Positions 11,361 to 22,662 of a stretch of 64,000 bases of DNA are shown in pieces. A program made the translations under genes and the position numbers. Source of the stretch: Dendrobium chrysotoxum. Taxonomy: Eukaryota > Streptophyta > Magnoliopsida > Asparagales > Orchidaceae. A model generated the notes under the pieces. The model did no database searches and was not told where the DNA came from. It worked only from the letters and a program-made list of their open reading frames with translations. The stretch covers positions 4,899,471-4,963,470 of the forward strand of contig CM034304.1 of NCBI GenBank assembly GCA_019925795.1. The letters are read 5' to 3'. Positions within the stretch are counted from its first letter, which is position 1. Each line of letters begins with the position of its first letter.

Positions 11361-13076
11361 TGAAAGTATGAATAGGTTGTTAGACTTATTAATTACATCC
11401 CTAAGCAAACTAAGAGGGGGGGGGGGCTGAATTGGTACTTTTAAAAACTCTAGGATGTTTTAAAAACCTTTTATAAGAAATCTTAAACTATCGTACAGTA
11501 CGATCCAATTAGTACAATATGATCCAATGTGAAAAATAGAACTTTGTCAACCATAGAAAAATACAGTATGATGCAGAAAATAAAATTTGCAGAAAATAAA
11601 ATAAGAACCGAAAACACCAGAATTAATGGTGGTTCGGTCAAACAAGACCTACATCCACTCCCTAGAGACTCCTTCCCTAGGAATTGCACTATACTCAAGT
11701 GACTCTCCTTTTGCCCCCACAGCTAGATGAAGAAGCCTTTACAAACTCTCTTCCACCAACCCGGTATGGTAGAGAACCGTCATCCTTTTTCATAGTCCTG
11801 GTGAAGGCAGAGAACCGCACATCCTTTCTCACCGTCCTAGTGATGGAAAAGTACTAGTCCTACTTTCTCACCCTCCTTGGTGACGGCAGAGAACCAATCC
11901 TCCTTCGACAATTCTCTTCAAAAAGCATTCTAGGAAGATTAGGAAGAACTTTAAAGAACTAGAAAGAGATGCTCACTTTTTGGATAACCTTATGAATCCC
12001 CTCACAATTTCCTTACACAAGATCTCTCACCCTTCATTATAAATACACTCTCCCAAACACACTCCTTAAGCCTACTCAAGAGAAATTCGTGGAAGACACC
12101 TTTACAGTCAGCTTTAAGACCCTTATATACATAGAAGAAGAAAAACCATCCAAAAATGGAAATTTTCAAGTTTTAAGCGTTCCGATCGTCCCGTATGATC
12201 TCATATCATCTCGTACGAACAGTTCAAAATATGAAATGTTCATCCGGTATGCTTATGTACGAACCTATAGGACCCAGATTACATACTCTGGAAAATGGTA
12301 TACGAAACAATTTCATACTGAATGAACAGTTCAAAAAATTTAACGGTTCATCTCATACGATCCAGTATGAACCTAGAACAAAGTCGTTCATACGTCACAG
12401 CCTTCTATATGAAGTCAATTTTGTACTGTATGAATAGTTAAAAAAATTGAGCAATTCATCCCATATGATCCAGTATGAACCTAGAATAGAGCCGTTCGTA
12501 CCTCACAACCTTCTGTACGAAGTCAGTTTCATACTGTATGAATAGTTCAAAAAATTGAACGGTTCATTCCTTATGATCCAGTACGAACCTAGAACAGAGC
12601 CGTTCGTACCTCACCACCTTCTATACGAAGTTAATTTCGTACTGATTGAACAGTACTTAGAAAAATTTTCAACCAGGCAGGTTCATTTTAGAGGATAAAT
12701 ATCATAGATTGTCCCGTCCAAAAATACATCATACTTTATGATTAACTTTAAAAAAAATTTTGCCTCACTCCCATAGTGTGTGTGTGAGCGCAGTTATCCA
12801 ACTTACATTCACACTTTCTCAGACTCAAGAAAAGTAAAAATTACAGACTTCTCTTACAATAAAATCTAATAAATAAACTTGAAGTCTTCAACAGTCTGGA
12901 GTGTGAATTTCCTGAAAGACATGTTAGTACACACAAAACAAAAATTGTAATATTTTTAGGAGAAATAATGACAAACAATAAGCTTTTGTAATCATCAAAA
13001 TAACTCATATTAAAAACTCACTTCAAACAGATTTGCACAATTCTCAATAATCTCCAAATTTGCATAATTCTCAACA
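11361..13076 (-). repeat. Cop-A 5' LTR
   Basis: 1716 bp, starting TGTTGAGAAT at 13076 and ending TTCA at 11361 on the minus strand. It holds the 108-bp GTACGA-rich repeats (about 12310-12650), the TATATAA motif at 12123-12129 and the AGAGAACC array (about 11760-11900). It is bounded outside by CACAC (13077-13081). A run of nine G at about 11410 differs from the 3' LTR. Confidence 0.93.
12123..12129 (-). promoter_or_regulatory. Candidate TATA box, Cop-A 5' LTR
   Basis: TATATAA followed by GGGTC on the minus strand, at the same LTR position as 3352-3358. It is the probable core promoter for Cop-A genomic RNA. Confidence 0.6.
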
Positions 13077-14135
13077 CACACACCCTCGCAAATTCTCTTC
13101 TCCCCCACCTAAACATATTGCCATCCAAGTACAAAGGAGTACCCACCATTGATGCTATTCTAGCGATGTTGATGACATCCCAGCAAAATAATGGAAGATT
13201 TGGGAATCTGATCCATATTAGAGAGAATAAGTTCTTCATGGTTAATGGAGAAAAAGCTGGACTCCATTTCTCCATTCCAACAATGTGCCCTCCTACATAC
13301 CAAGGTCCCCCGCTAAGGACTGCTTCCATACCTTCTTCAGAAAGAAAGGAGCACATTAACCAATCCATACCCATATTGGTAATATGAAAAGATCAAAAAT
13401 TATTCCATTGCTTCCTAAGGTCACTGCTTATAACAGAAAGTGGAACAAAATTTCAAAAAACTTTAACCACTACCGAATGCCATAGTCTTTAAATAATAGT
13501 TTTCTCATTATCAGTGTGCAATTTAACTGCATTTTCGTCGTTAGACATTTCCACATTAATGAAAGAATTATATATCTTGATATTGGGAGCCCTTCTCCAC
13601 ACATTTATTTCCACTTGAGGATGCACCTCAACATTCTGTGGCTCAGCACTATTATTTGCGGCTATTATTCTCAATGGAGAATCTTACTTGGTCACAGAAT
13701 CCATACCTTCTACATTAGGTAATTCATCGGAAGAACTACAAACTGCTTGGGTAACAGAATCTCAGAAAGTTAGTCCATTTTTAACCGACTTTGTAAATCT
13801 ATTCACAAATAATTTTGGACCGGATAAAGAAGAAGCTTCACGATCATTATTAGAGATCTTGAAATCATTATAAATAATTGGAACAACATCTTCTTTAAAC
13901 AAAATGGATTTACCCTTGCCATAAATCTCTATCAAATGAAGCAAGGAACATGAAACAGGCTAATCATAGACTTCCTTAATGATCAAAGGCGATCCACCCC
14001 AAGAACGACGATGTGGAATATGTATTGGCGTAGGAACGATCATCGACGAACACCATCGTTTATCTCCCACCATAATTGGGAATGGTGTAAATTCAAAATG
14101 GGGGTTTTTTTCCCACTAGAAATAGGGTTTTTGTC
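13077..14135 (-). mobile_element. LINE-1, 5' portion
   Basis: The upstream part of the LINE split by Cop-A. It begins in a short leader near 14135-14074 and runs down to the CACAC duplication at 13077-13081. The exact 5' end is uncertain, because the flank at 14136-16464 is unfamiliar and the 3' target duplication lies outside the window. Confidence 0.82.
13082..14073 (-). pseudogene. LINE-1 ORF1, N-terminal half with DUF4283-like domain
   Basis: A plausible start is ATG at 14073 (MVGDKRWCSS), with a TAG 37 codons later. Further pieces in shifted frames match LINE-2 ORF1: GPKLFVNRF (near 13820) and RAPNIKIYN (near 13590). The best-preserved part, 13374-13082, has GGPWYVGGHIVGMEKWSPAF, IWIRFPNLPLFCWD and FRWGRREFARVCV, typical of the plant LINE ORF1 DUF4283 domain, a putative RNA-binding fold. 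The zinc knuckle that should follow lies beyond Cop-A at about 2460. Frameshifts and stops are frequent. Confidence 0.83.
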
Positions 14136-16464
14136 CCACTACAAATGGGGTTGAAATATATTTTTGGTGATTAGCCACCTGTTGTCTATACAAACCCAAT
14201 CTTAGCCCTTGGATCAACTTGGTTGACCAAGTCAACCATGATTGACCAAGCATGCACACAATAAAACCCTTTGCATTTTCAGTGATAGCTTGAACAAACC
14301 CATTTAAATCTATATAGTTATCGATAGAATCCCTAAGGATCAACCCTAAGTGACCCAACCATTATGTCTACTTGAGCTAGCCAAATTGCTTAACTCAAGT
14401 GTGCAAAATAAGCCTCCATAGAACCATTTCTAAATCAATGTTAAATTGGACAAAACAAATGCATGCAATTGGTGCTTAATGGCTCATTGCATCTATCTTG
14501 GGCATTGCATCTATCTTGGGTAACCCAATCCATTGTTTGACCAAGTCAATACAATATACTAGCCTCAATTCCACCTAAAGAGCCTAAACCTAATTACCTT
14601 GCATGCCTGATATGCTTAAGCCCAACTGCACTTGAATTCATCTTGGGAGTGTTCCAAGAGGCTTGCCACCTTAGCTAATAGCCTGGTTTGTTTGAGACTA
14701 GCCATCTTCTTTAAAAACATTAGCCTGTGACCCACAACTTGAGTCAACACTTGTAATCCATGCCAACCCAAACCCTTAAAGCTTCAAGACTTCTTCCCTA
14801 ACTCTTTTGGATCATGCTAGACACAATCGATTGGCAGGAGAGGGAAAGAACATAACTGAAATCCTTTCTATATGCATATTAGAAGTCTATACAAACCCCT
14901 CAATTTCTCTGATGAAGTGTTCAATTTTTTATTTTAAAAAGCTTCTTAAAAGTGAGAGCATCCTTTGCTTTATTTCCCAAAAATTTATGTGAGAGTTTTT
15001 AGGGACCTAGAGTGAACTCCCGTGATGTTACCACCACAAAAACTCAACATCCAATCCATTCATTCTTTGGTTATGATTCTTGAGAAGAAATGTTCCAATG
15101 ACACAGTGGACTGGGCTTAAGTAAGGACAAGGGTATTAAAGCTTTCTTATAGGTATTATTACATTCTTGAGCTCTAGCCGAGCAGCATCCAGGAAAGTGT
15201 GAAGGAAATGATCTATCTATATGGATCAAACAATTAGATTTAACATTCTTGATCCAAGGATAATTCATGTGAAGATTAATCAAAATATGTACAGCTGCTT
15301 GTTGGTATCAGGCCAAAATATGCCTACGGCCAATAGATCGAGTGGGAGGTTAAAGACAAATTAATGACGAGCAACAATTATGATCCCATCATATTGTGCT
15401 CTGCTTGACCATCCCGTAATTTTGTAGCTTTAAATCAGAACAATTTGATCTTTATTTATCAGCTCAAATTAAAAGTGTATGGATATCATTATTATGCCGA
15501 TCATTGGCTATCCAAGTGGATTGCGAAGCATGGAAAACACCATTTGACTATGTAGTTAGGGATTAGTTTCATAGATAATTCAAGGGGTTTTAAAAACAAT
15601 CACTTCTCCTTATCCACTTATCTAAAGTACGAGATTTTAGGCTCTATGGATTTAGCATGAGGAGAACTATCTAACCACCTTAGTGTTAGGTCTTTATATG
15701 CAATATATTAGTCATAACTCTAGAAAAATATCCTAAGATATTTCTTAAATTATTAACAAAATGTAGGTTACCCTTGGATCCAATTGGAGGGAATATTTCT
15801 TGGAGATGCTTAACATATCTCCAAAACTTTTCAAATTAATTGAAACTTTATAAGAAGTCTAAATGAATTTTCTAAGTTCATGGGTCATTATTTGACATAT
15901 GTATTTTAAAATTTATAACCAAGAATCCATAAGAAATTAGGGGTGGATTTTTAATTTGATTGTAATGCTATGTGTATGGGTTAGTTAGCCACTAATTTCA
16001 CACAAATCCCTTGAGTCTAGAACATATTATAAATCACTAAACCTATATATGCATTTAGGTTTGGTTATTCATATCTCAACCTAGGGAGACTTTGATGAGC
16101 CCAAATTTTGTGGGTTTGAAGAACATGTATACATATGCCTAAGTTTAAAATTTCCTTATATTTGGATGTCATTTGTTCTGTCATTTAGAAAACCTAAGAT
16201 TCTTGTACATAATTGAACTGAGAACATTGAAATTATAATAAATTGAAATAAATTCAAAAATTTACATATAATATATCAAATTGCTCAAAATTAAAAGCTT
16301 AATAAAGGAAAAAAGAAAAGCCTTACCAGATTCATCCAAAATTAAAATTAATTTAAAAAATTAATAAATTCACTAAATATTTAAAATAAATATTTAAAAA
16401 TATAGAAAGATATTAAACTAACTTTAAACACTTAAAACATCTCGAAAAGTCATCTTTGACATTT
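14136..16464. other. Non-coding region between LINE-1 and LINE-2
   Basis: I recognise no gene or element here. Near 14205-14250 the words GGTTGACCAAGTCAACC and TTGACCAAG recur, forming small palindromes. The same words are common at 53.1-53.8 kb, so this may be a fragment of the repeat family at the right end of the window. 15900-16460 is very AT-rich with TTTAAAATAAATATTTAAA-like words. LINE-2 probably inserted into this sequence, since the AT-rich character resumes at 22663. Confidence 0.4.
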
Positions 16465-16519
16465 TTCAAATTTCTTCACTCCCAATTTTTCCTACTTTGG
16501 TTCGGCAGGGCTGTAGGAC

Positions 16520-18503
16520 ATGGCGGCGGACGGCTGCCAGCCATCACTGCCTTCGACTATGAAAGTTTCATCTGTAGGCGGAATTGATATGCTGAATAAG
16601 ACGGTGCAAGGAAGTCTTGTTACTGGAGTTGATCATGAAGCTGAGTATGTTCACAGATAAAGGTCAAAAGGCGAACTAGTCATTACAAAAAATGGTGGTT
16701 TTCATATGGAGAATGTAATCATGTTGAAGGTAAGGCTAAAGAGGTTTCTTCGGATGTAGACTGCAAGACTCCACGTATGTTGAATTCGACTAGCTTTTCT
16801 CCCCCAAAATCATTTGATCCTGAGGCTTCGTCATCTGGTATAAATATTTTTATTAATAGATTTGGGAATTCAAATGCAATCCTTATCTTTAACAGTAAGA
16901 TAAATGTGAATTCATTGAGTTCAGTTAACAAAAGTAATCATAATAATATGAAGGCGCCGGTAGTTCCTTCAAAGAAAGCTATTGTGAGCAGTGATTGCAA
17001 TGCTGATCCTGTGATTGTTAATATGTCTGAGAACATTGAAGAAGCTAGCAGGTTGGCTAATCCTTGGAATAAAAAACCGTATATCAAGTTAAATTTTAAT
17101 AGGGAGAATGTGGCTTTAACTAAGGATGAAAAGGATGTAAAATTGAATCTACCAAAGTTATGAATGCTAAAAGGCTAGAATATTCATTGGTTGCAAAGGT
17201 GTTTGGTAGAGAAATACAATCTCATCTAGTTGCTTGGGAGTTGAGATGACAATGGGCTCTTTTTGGTCAATTTCACTTTACAACCTTACGGAAGGGTTGG
17301 TATTTGTGCTCGTTGAAGTCACTGGATGCAATGGAAGGAGTTATGTCAGGTGGCCCATAGTTTGTTAATGGTCACATTGTGGGGATGGAAAGGTAGTCGA
17401 CTGATTTTTCACCTAGCTCAATGAAAGGATTGACTTCACCCATATGGATTAAAATGCCACAATTGCCTTTACAATGTTTGGATGAAAACAATGTGGCTTT
17501 GATTGCTTCTATGGTGGGTGTTCCATTGATGTTTGTTGAGAACATGTTTCAATGGGGTAGGAGGGAGTTTGCAAGGGTTCGTGTTCGTGTGCAACTGGAC
17601 AAACCTCCTCCCTTGGGTGTTTAGGTGGAAGGGATGGCCGGAAGATTTTTTCAAAAAGTTGAATATGAGAGAATCTCATCCTTTTGTGATGAATGTCGTA
17701 TGTTAGGCCATGATAAAAGTAATTGTAAAAAGGATAGTGTGGTGGTGAAAAATAATGTGGATGCTTCAAATAATCAAGTTATACGCAATCAATATAAGAT
17801 AATACAAGAGTTGGAGGTTAAAGACTCTTACGGCCCTTGGATCCATGTTAATTACAAAAGAAACAAGAGAGTTAACAAACATGTGAATATTGTGAGGTCA
17901 GTACAGAAGAAATTTGAGAACAATTTTCATAGCGAACAAGCTGTTCAAGCTGAAATTCCGGTCAATTTGTTGAACAAAGAAAAGGAGGCGGCTGTAAACA
18001 ATGAAGTAGAAAAGATCATTGAAGACAAATTGCTGGTAGAAGAACGTGAAATAACATCGGGTGGAGAAATATGTATTGGAAATTTAGCAAAATAGTTGGA
18101 GTGTTCCCACCCGTCTGGTGATTTGGTGGAAGATCTTTGTGATGCCAAGGTATTAAAATCTACTCCAATTTCTTCTACTATTAGTATGGCCAATAAATTT
18201 TAAACTTTATGTGAGAATGTGGAGGAGAATATATGTCTTGAGGCAGTTGGTAAGAAATCTGTGAAGGAAGATAATTATGATGTTAAGAATGATTCTATTA
18301 TGGAAAGTGGTATGTTATTGGAAAATGGAAGCAATGGAGGGAAAGAGAAAAAAGAGGTTGGTGGTAATAATGAAGGAACTAAATTTGAACTTGCCAAAGA
18401 ATTGAGATCACTTAGTCTGGTTAAAATAAATCCTTGGGTTAGAACATTGGATGGGAATGGCAAATCAAGAGCTGGGGGCTCTTCCCCCTTGGTGGATCAA
18501 TGA
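16520..18503 (+). pseudogene. LINE-2 ORF1 (DUF4283-like plus CCHC zinc knuckle)
   Basis: The start MAADGCQPSLPSTM at 16520 is read for 46 codons to a stop at 16660. The frame is shifted in 16777-17163 (INIFINRF, KKPYIKLNF) and shifted again from 17421. That last frame runs to 18503 with stops at about 17624, 18095 and 18204. It has IWIKMPQLPLQCLDENN and FQWGRREFARV (DUF4283), then the intact knuckle CDECRMLGHDKSNC at about 17680-17721 (CX2CX4HX4C), YGPWIHVNYKRNKR and a long charged tail. The stop at 17622-17624 (TAG) stands where LINE-1 has Trp, a simple TGG-to-TAG change. Likely role: RNA-binding chaperone of the LINE particle. Confidence 0.87.
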
Positions 18504-21500
18504 GTTCTATTGCTTTCTGGAATTGTAGAGGGGCTAAGAAGAAGGAGGCCTTTCTATACTTCAAAGAGTTTGTAAAAGATTATAAAGTGTTTTTTGTTGG
18601 TTTTGTAGAGACTAAAATCTCTTCTTTGAACAAAATGGCCTTCCAAAAAATGATAGGAATGGATTGGGATTTTTTTCTTTTTCCTTTAGCTGGACTATCA
18701 GGTGGAAAAATGGTGATGTGGAGATCTGATCTTGCTTCTTTCTCTATTTTAAAAGCTTCTAAGCAATGTGTAGTTGGTGATTTGGAAGTGTTCAACAAGG
18801 GGTCCTGGATGATTTCTACCCTTTATGGTAGTAAGGAGGTAGTAAAGAGAAGGGATTTGTGGGGTTTCCTTCATGAGGTATCTCATAGAAAAGTTCCTTC
18901 GGTGATTGGAGGAGATTTTTACTGTATCTTGGATCAAGAAGATAAAAGAGGTGGAAGGAAAATTTTCTTTTCTCAAAGCGCCAAAGATATGATTAATTTT
19001 ATGAACCTAATTGATTTTCATGAAATTGGGGTGGTTGAACCATGGTTCACTTGGTGTAATAATAAAAGTGGGGGAGGAAGGATCTTGGAGAGATTTGATA
19101 AGTGTTTGTGGAATTCATTTGCTTTGGAAAAGATACATGTGGCGGTTGAGATGCACATTGCTAGAGTAGCTTCTAACCATTGCCCTGTTAATCTAAAAAT
19201 ATTTGATTCATCTGACAGGAAGAAGAGACTTTTGAAGTTTGAAGATGTCTGGGTGTCTTTTCATGCTTCTTCATGCATTATTTCCAAAATTTGGAAAAAA
19301 TCCTTTATTGGAGATGACATGTAAATTTTAAACAAAAAATGCAAAAGAACATTGAAAGAATTGTTCTTTTGGAGTAAAGCTAAATTGAAGGATTTTTTAT
19401 CCCTTAAAGAAGGCTTGAAAAAAGTGTCGTTGCTATTACAGGAAGAGGAGGCTATGGAAGGTGGTTTAGGTGAAGAAAAGTTGAAGCCCTTGAGAAAGAA
19501 TGTGGGTGAGCTTAATGTCCACCTTGCTAGGTTAAATAATTGGTGGAGGCAAAGAGCTAAAGTAAGATGGATAGAAGAAGGGGATTCTAATTCCAAATAC
19601 TTTCATGCCTTTGCTAATGCAAGGAGGAAAAGTAACTGGGTTAATAGTGTAAAAGGGGTAGATAGGGTTATGGTGGAGAATCAGAAGGAGATAGAAGAAG
19701 ATTTTTTAAACTATTTCAAGGTAAAATGGAGGGAAAGGGATTGTTCATTACTAAATTGGTCAGCACCTTGGAATGTACTGGATGAATATGATAGAACAAG
19801 GTTGGAGGCAGATTTCAGTTGTTCAAAAATTTTGAACGTTATCAGGAATTTGGGTGAGAATAAAGCTCCAGGTTGTGATGGGATAACTTATTCCTTTTTC
19901 AAATCATATTGGAATATTGTTGGTGAAGATGTATGCAAATCTATCAATAAATTCCTCTCTTCGGGTAAGCTTTGTGATGAATGGAAAGAGACATTGGTTG
20001 TGTTGATCCCGAAGGTCAAAGATCATGTTTCTCCTTTAGGATACAGACCTATAAGCCTTTGCAACTCTATTTATGAGATTGCAGCTAAAGTCTTATTAAA
20101 TAGATTGCATTTGGTGATTCGTAAGGTGATATCGGAAGAAAAAGTTGCTTTTGTAAAAGGAAGATCAATTTCGGATCACTTACTCTTGGCCCAAGAGATT
20201 TGCAATAAAATTAGGTGCTCTAAGGCTAAAGATGGTTTTTTGTCAATTAAAATCGATATAAAACAAGCATATGATAGCATGTGTTGGGCTACCTTGAAGA
20301 AAATGTTGAAGATTTTGGGTTTTCCATCTAGATTCTCTGATTTAATGTTGGAATGTGTAAAGGATCCAATGTTCTCTATCACCATCAATGGAAGCAACTC
20401 AAGGTGGATCAAGGGAAGCTGTGGATTTCGCCAAGGATGCCCTCTTTCTCCCTTATTATTTAATCTATGCTAGCAATTATTGTTTAACTCTTTCTTGGAT
20501 AAAGCCTTGGATATTGGCATCAAGTTATTACAAAATGCAAAGAAAATTTCTCATCTTTTGCATGCAAATGATATCTTACTCTTCTCTAATGCAAAGTTAA
20601 AGAACATCAAATTAGTGAAGAAGTTGATTCAGGACTATTGCAAGTGGACCGGTCAAAAGGTAAATTTTCAAAAATCTTCTATGTTAATGGGGAAGAGTGT
20701 AGGGAGAAGAAAGAAGAAAAAAATTTCTAAGTTGCCTAATATTAAAGTGGTTGAGGAAATGGACTATTTGGGTGTTAAAGTTGCTTTAAGAATATTGAAA
20801 AAATCTAATTTTCAAAATCTCTTGGATAAAGCTTCAATAAAACTCAATGCTTGGGGAAACAGATTCATCTCAATGGCTTGAAGGATAACCATGATAAAGA
20901 CTATTTTTCTTGCAATCCCTTTATTTATTTCTTCTCATTCCATTGTTCCCTTGAGTATTTTGAAAGAGTTTGACATGGCATGTTAGAACTATATTTGGAA
21001 TAAACATGATGGTTCCCATGGTCTGCATTTTGTGGCGTAGGATATCTTGTGCAAACCGAAGGAATATGGTGGCTTGGGTCTGTTTTCAGCCGTCTTTAGA
21101 GTGGGTCCTCCAAGAGCTAGGTTTGCTTGGAATCTAATTGATAGCCTGAACTCTTTTCTTAATAAAAACTTGGTGGATAAATATGGGAGTTGCTGGTGGA
21201 ATAATGATGGGAGGAAGAGTTCTTCGGCCACTTGGAGGATTGTGATGGATGGTTGGAATTCTCTTAAAGGAATCTTAAGATAGAGTATAGCTTCAGGCTC
21301 ATTGATTGATATCCGAAAGGATATTTGGATGCTTGATAAATGATTAGATAGATGGCCGACGTTTGCATCTAATTGGGAGGAAGAGATTGTAACTCTAAAT
21401 TCTCTTATGGTTAATAGAGCTTGGGATATTCCTAAGCTTTTCCAATTTTTTGGATAAGAACTTGTAAACTTGATTACTAAATTTGATATATTGCAGAGCT

Positions 21501-22438
21501 TGGAGGAAGATAGATTGGAACTCAAATTCAAGTTATCAGGGAAAATCCATTCCAGCATTATGTTTAGCAGCTCGGCATTCAAATTCTATGCAAGAAGAGG
21601 TGGACCATTGGTTTTTTAAGCTAAAGCTTAATCCTCGAGTTGAATTTTTTATTTGGAGGCTATGTATGAATGCAATTCCTACCACAAAATTCATGTTTTA
21701 TAGAAGGCTTACTGATTCAAATCGTTGTCCAAGAGGTTGTCTTGAGGTGGAAAATATTGATCATTGTACAGCTACATGTCCAAAATTGTTACAGGTTATA
21801 AGGTTACTGAATTCATGGGGATTCTCGGTTCATGTTTTTAGCTCTTTTTTGGAATGTATGAAGAAGTTAAAGTTGATTTCGGTAAGAAACAATTTCTTGC
21901 TAAAGCAAAGCTTAATTTTGATTTTCCATTCATGGATTAATAGAGCTAGAGTAAAACATGGTGATGTGGAAGAAAGTGATGTTGTTATTGCTTCTAGAGT
22001 CATAAGTTTTATGGCTATTTTACATAAAGACAAGATCATATTGGGAAACTGGGGTACTAATCAGTCTTTTCGGATGTTTAATTTTTGGCACCCCCCTCCA
22101 CCCAATTGGTTGAAGATAAATATAGATGGATCCCTATGCAAGTCAAACAAAGATAGAGTTGGGGGAGTAGTCAGAGATTGCAAAGGTAGGTTTTTAATGG
22201 CATTTTGATGTGGATATGTTCATTGGGATAGTGCACAGTTGGAACTTTTGGCTTTTAAATCTTTGAGAAGTTTTATTCAAAGTTGGATGTTTGAGGCTAC
22301 TGGCATCATTATAGAGGGAGATAACCTAAATGTCATCAACATCCTTCATAAGTTGTATAGCATGCCGAAGAGGAGGATGAGAGATCAAATATATGAATAT
22401 CTTTTATTCATGAAGAATTTCAACAATGTGTTTTTTTA
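18500..22438 (+). pseudogene. LINE-2 ORF2: endonuclease, reverse transcriptase, zf-RVT, RNase H
   Basis: The start MSSIAFWNCRGAKKK overlaps the ORF1 stop as ATGA (18500-18503). The APE endonuclease (18500-19210) has FVETKI, VIGGDFYCIL and SNHCPVNL. RT (about 19800-20900) has APGCDGITYSFFKSYW, LVVLIPKV, GYRPISLCNSIYEIAAK, VAFVKGRSISDHLLLAQEI, IKIDIKQAYDSMCW (first catalytic Asp) and GFRQGCPLSPLLFNL. The FADD box reads HAND (20561-20572), so one catalytic Asp is Asn. A zf-RVT domain follows near 21610-21800 (RVEFFIWRLCMNAIPTT), then a C-terminal RNase H (22110-22400) with INIDGS, LELLAF and EGDNLNVI. The frame from 18500 to 21283 carries only stops (19324, 20473, 20881, about 20986 and 21041). 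A +1 shift lies between 21283 and 21483, and one more stop at 22208. Confidence 0.9.
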
Positions 22439-22662
22439 ATTTTGTTAATAGACAATGTAATAAGTTAGCTAATTATTATGCTAACTTAGCTTGTCAGTTT
22501 AATTTCTTTTGGGATGTAATTAGTGAGAATAATATTCCTCCTTCATTTGTTCTTTTCTTAAAGGAGGAATGTAATAGGTTGCCTTTGATTGAGTAGTTTG
22601 TATCTAGGCTTCCTTTTTTAATGCAATTGGCATTTCTTCTTCTTCTTAAAAAAAAGACATTT

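Larger units (their letters stand above)
2595..13076 (-). mobile_element. Cop-A: complete-ended but internally deleted Ty1/copia (SIRE-like) element
   Basis: A 10.48-kb LTR retrotransposon on the minus strand. Its LTRs are 2595-4306 (3') and 11361-13076 (5'), starting TGTTGAGAAT and ending TTCA (TTTA in the 3' copy). It is flanked by the 5-bp duplication CACAC at 2590-2594 and 13077-13081. Order on the minus strand: 5' LTR, primer site, gag, knuckle, protease, integrase, RT/RNase H, extra ORF, polypurine tract, 3' LTR. Compared with Cop-B it lacks most of the C-terminal gag coiled coil and the central RT core, so it could not transpose alone. The LTRs are similar but not identical, so it is not very young. 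Confidence 0.93.
16465..22655 (+). mobile_element. LINE-2: nearly full-length L1-type LINE
   Basis: A 6.2-kb plus-strand LINE with leader, ORF1, ORF2 and a short A-rich tail (TTAAAAAAAA at 22647-22655). A candidate 7-bp target duplication GACATTT lies at 16458-16464 and 22656-22662. It is short for a LINE, so the 5' boundary is provisional. The ORF content is complete, but stops and one frameshift make it inactive. It is a paralogue of LINE-1 with the same domain order. Confidence 0.88.

Noticed and set aside
15071..15283. Minus-strand frame of 70 codons between the LINEs
   Set aside because: Short, no motif, no context.
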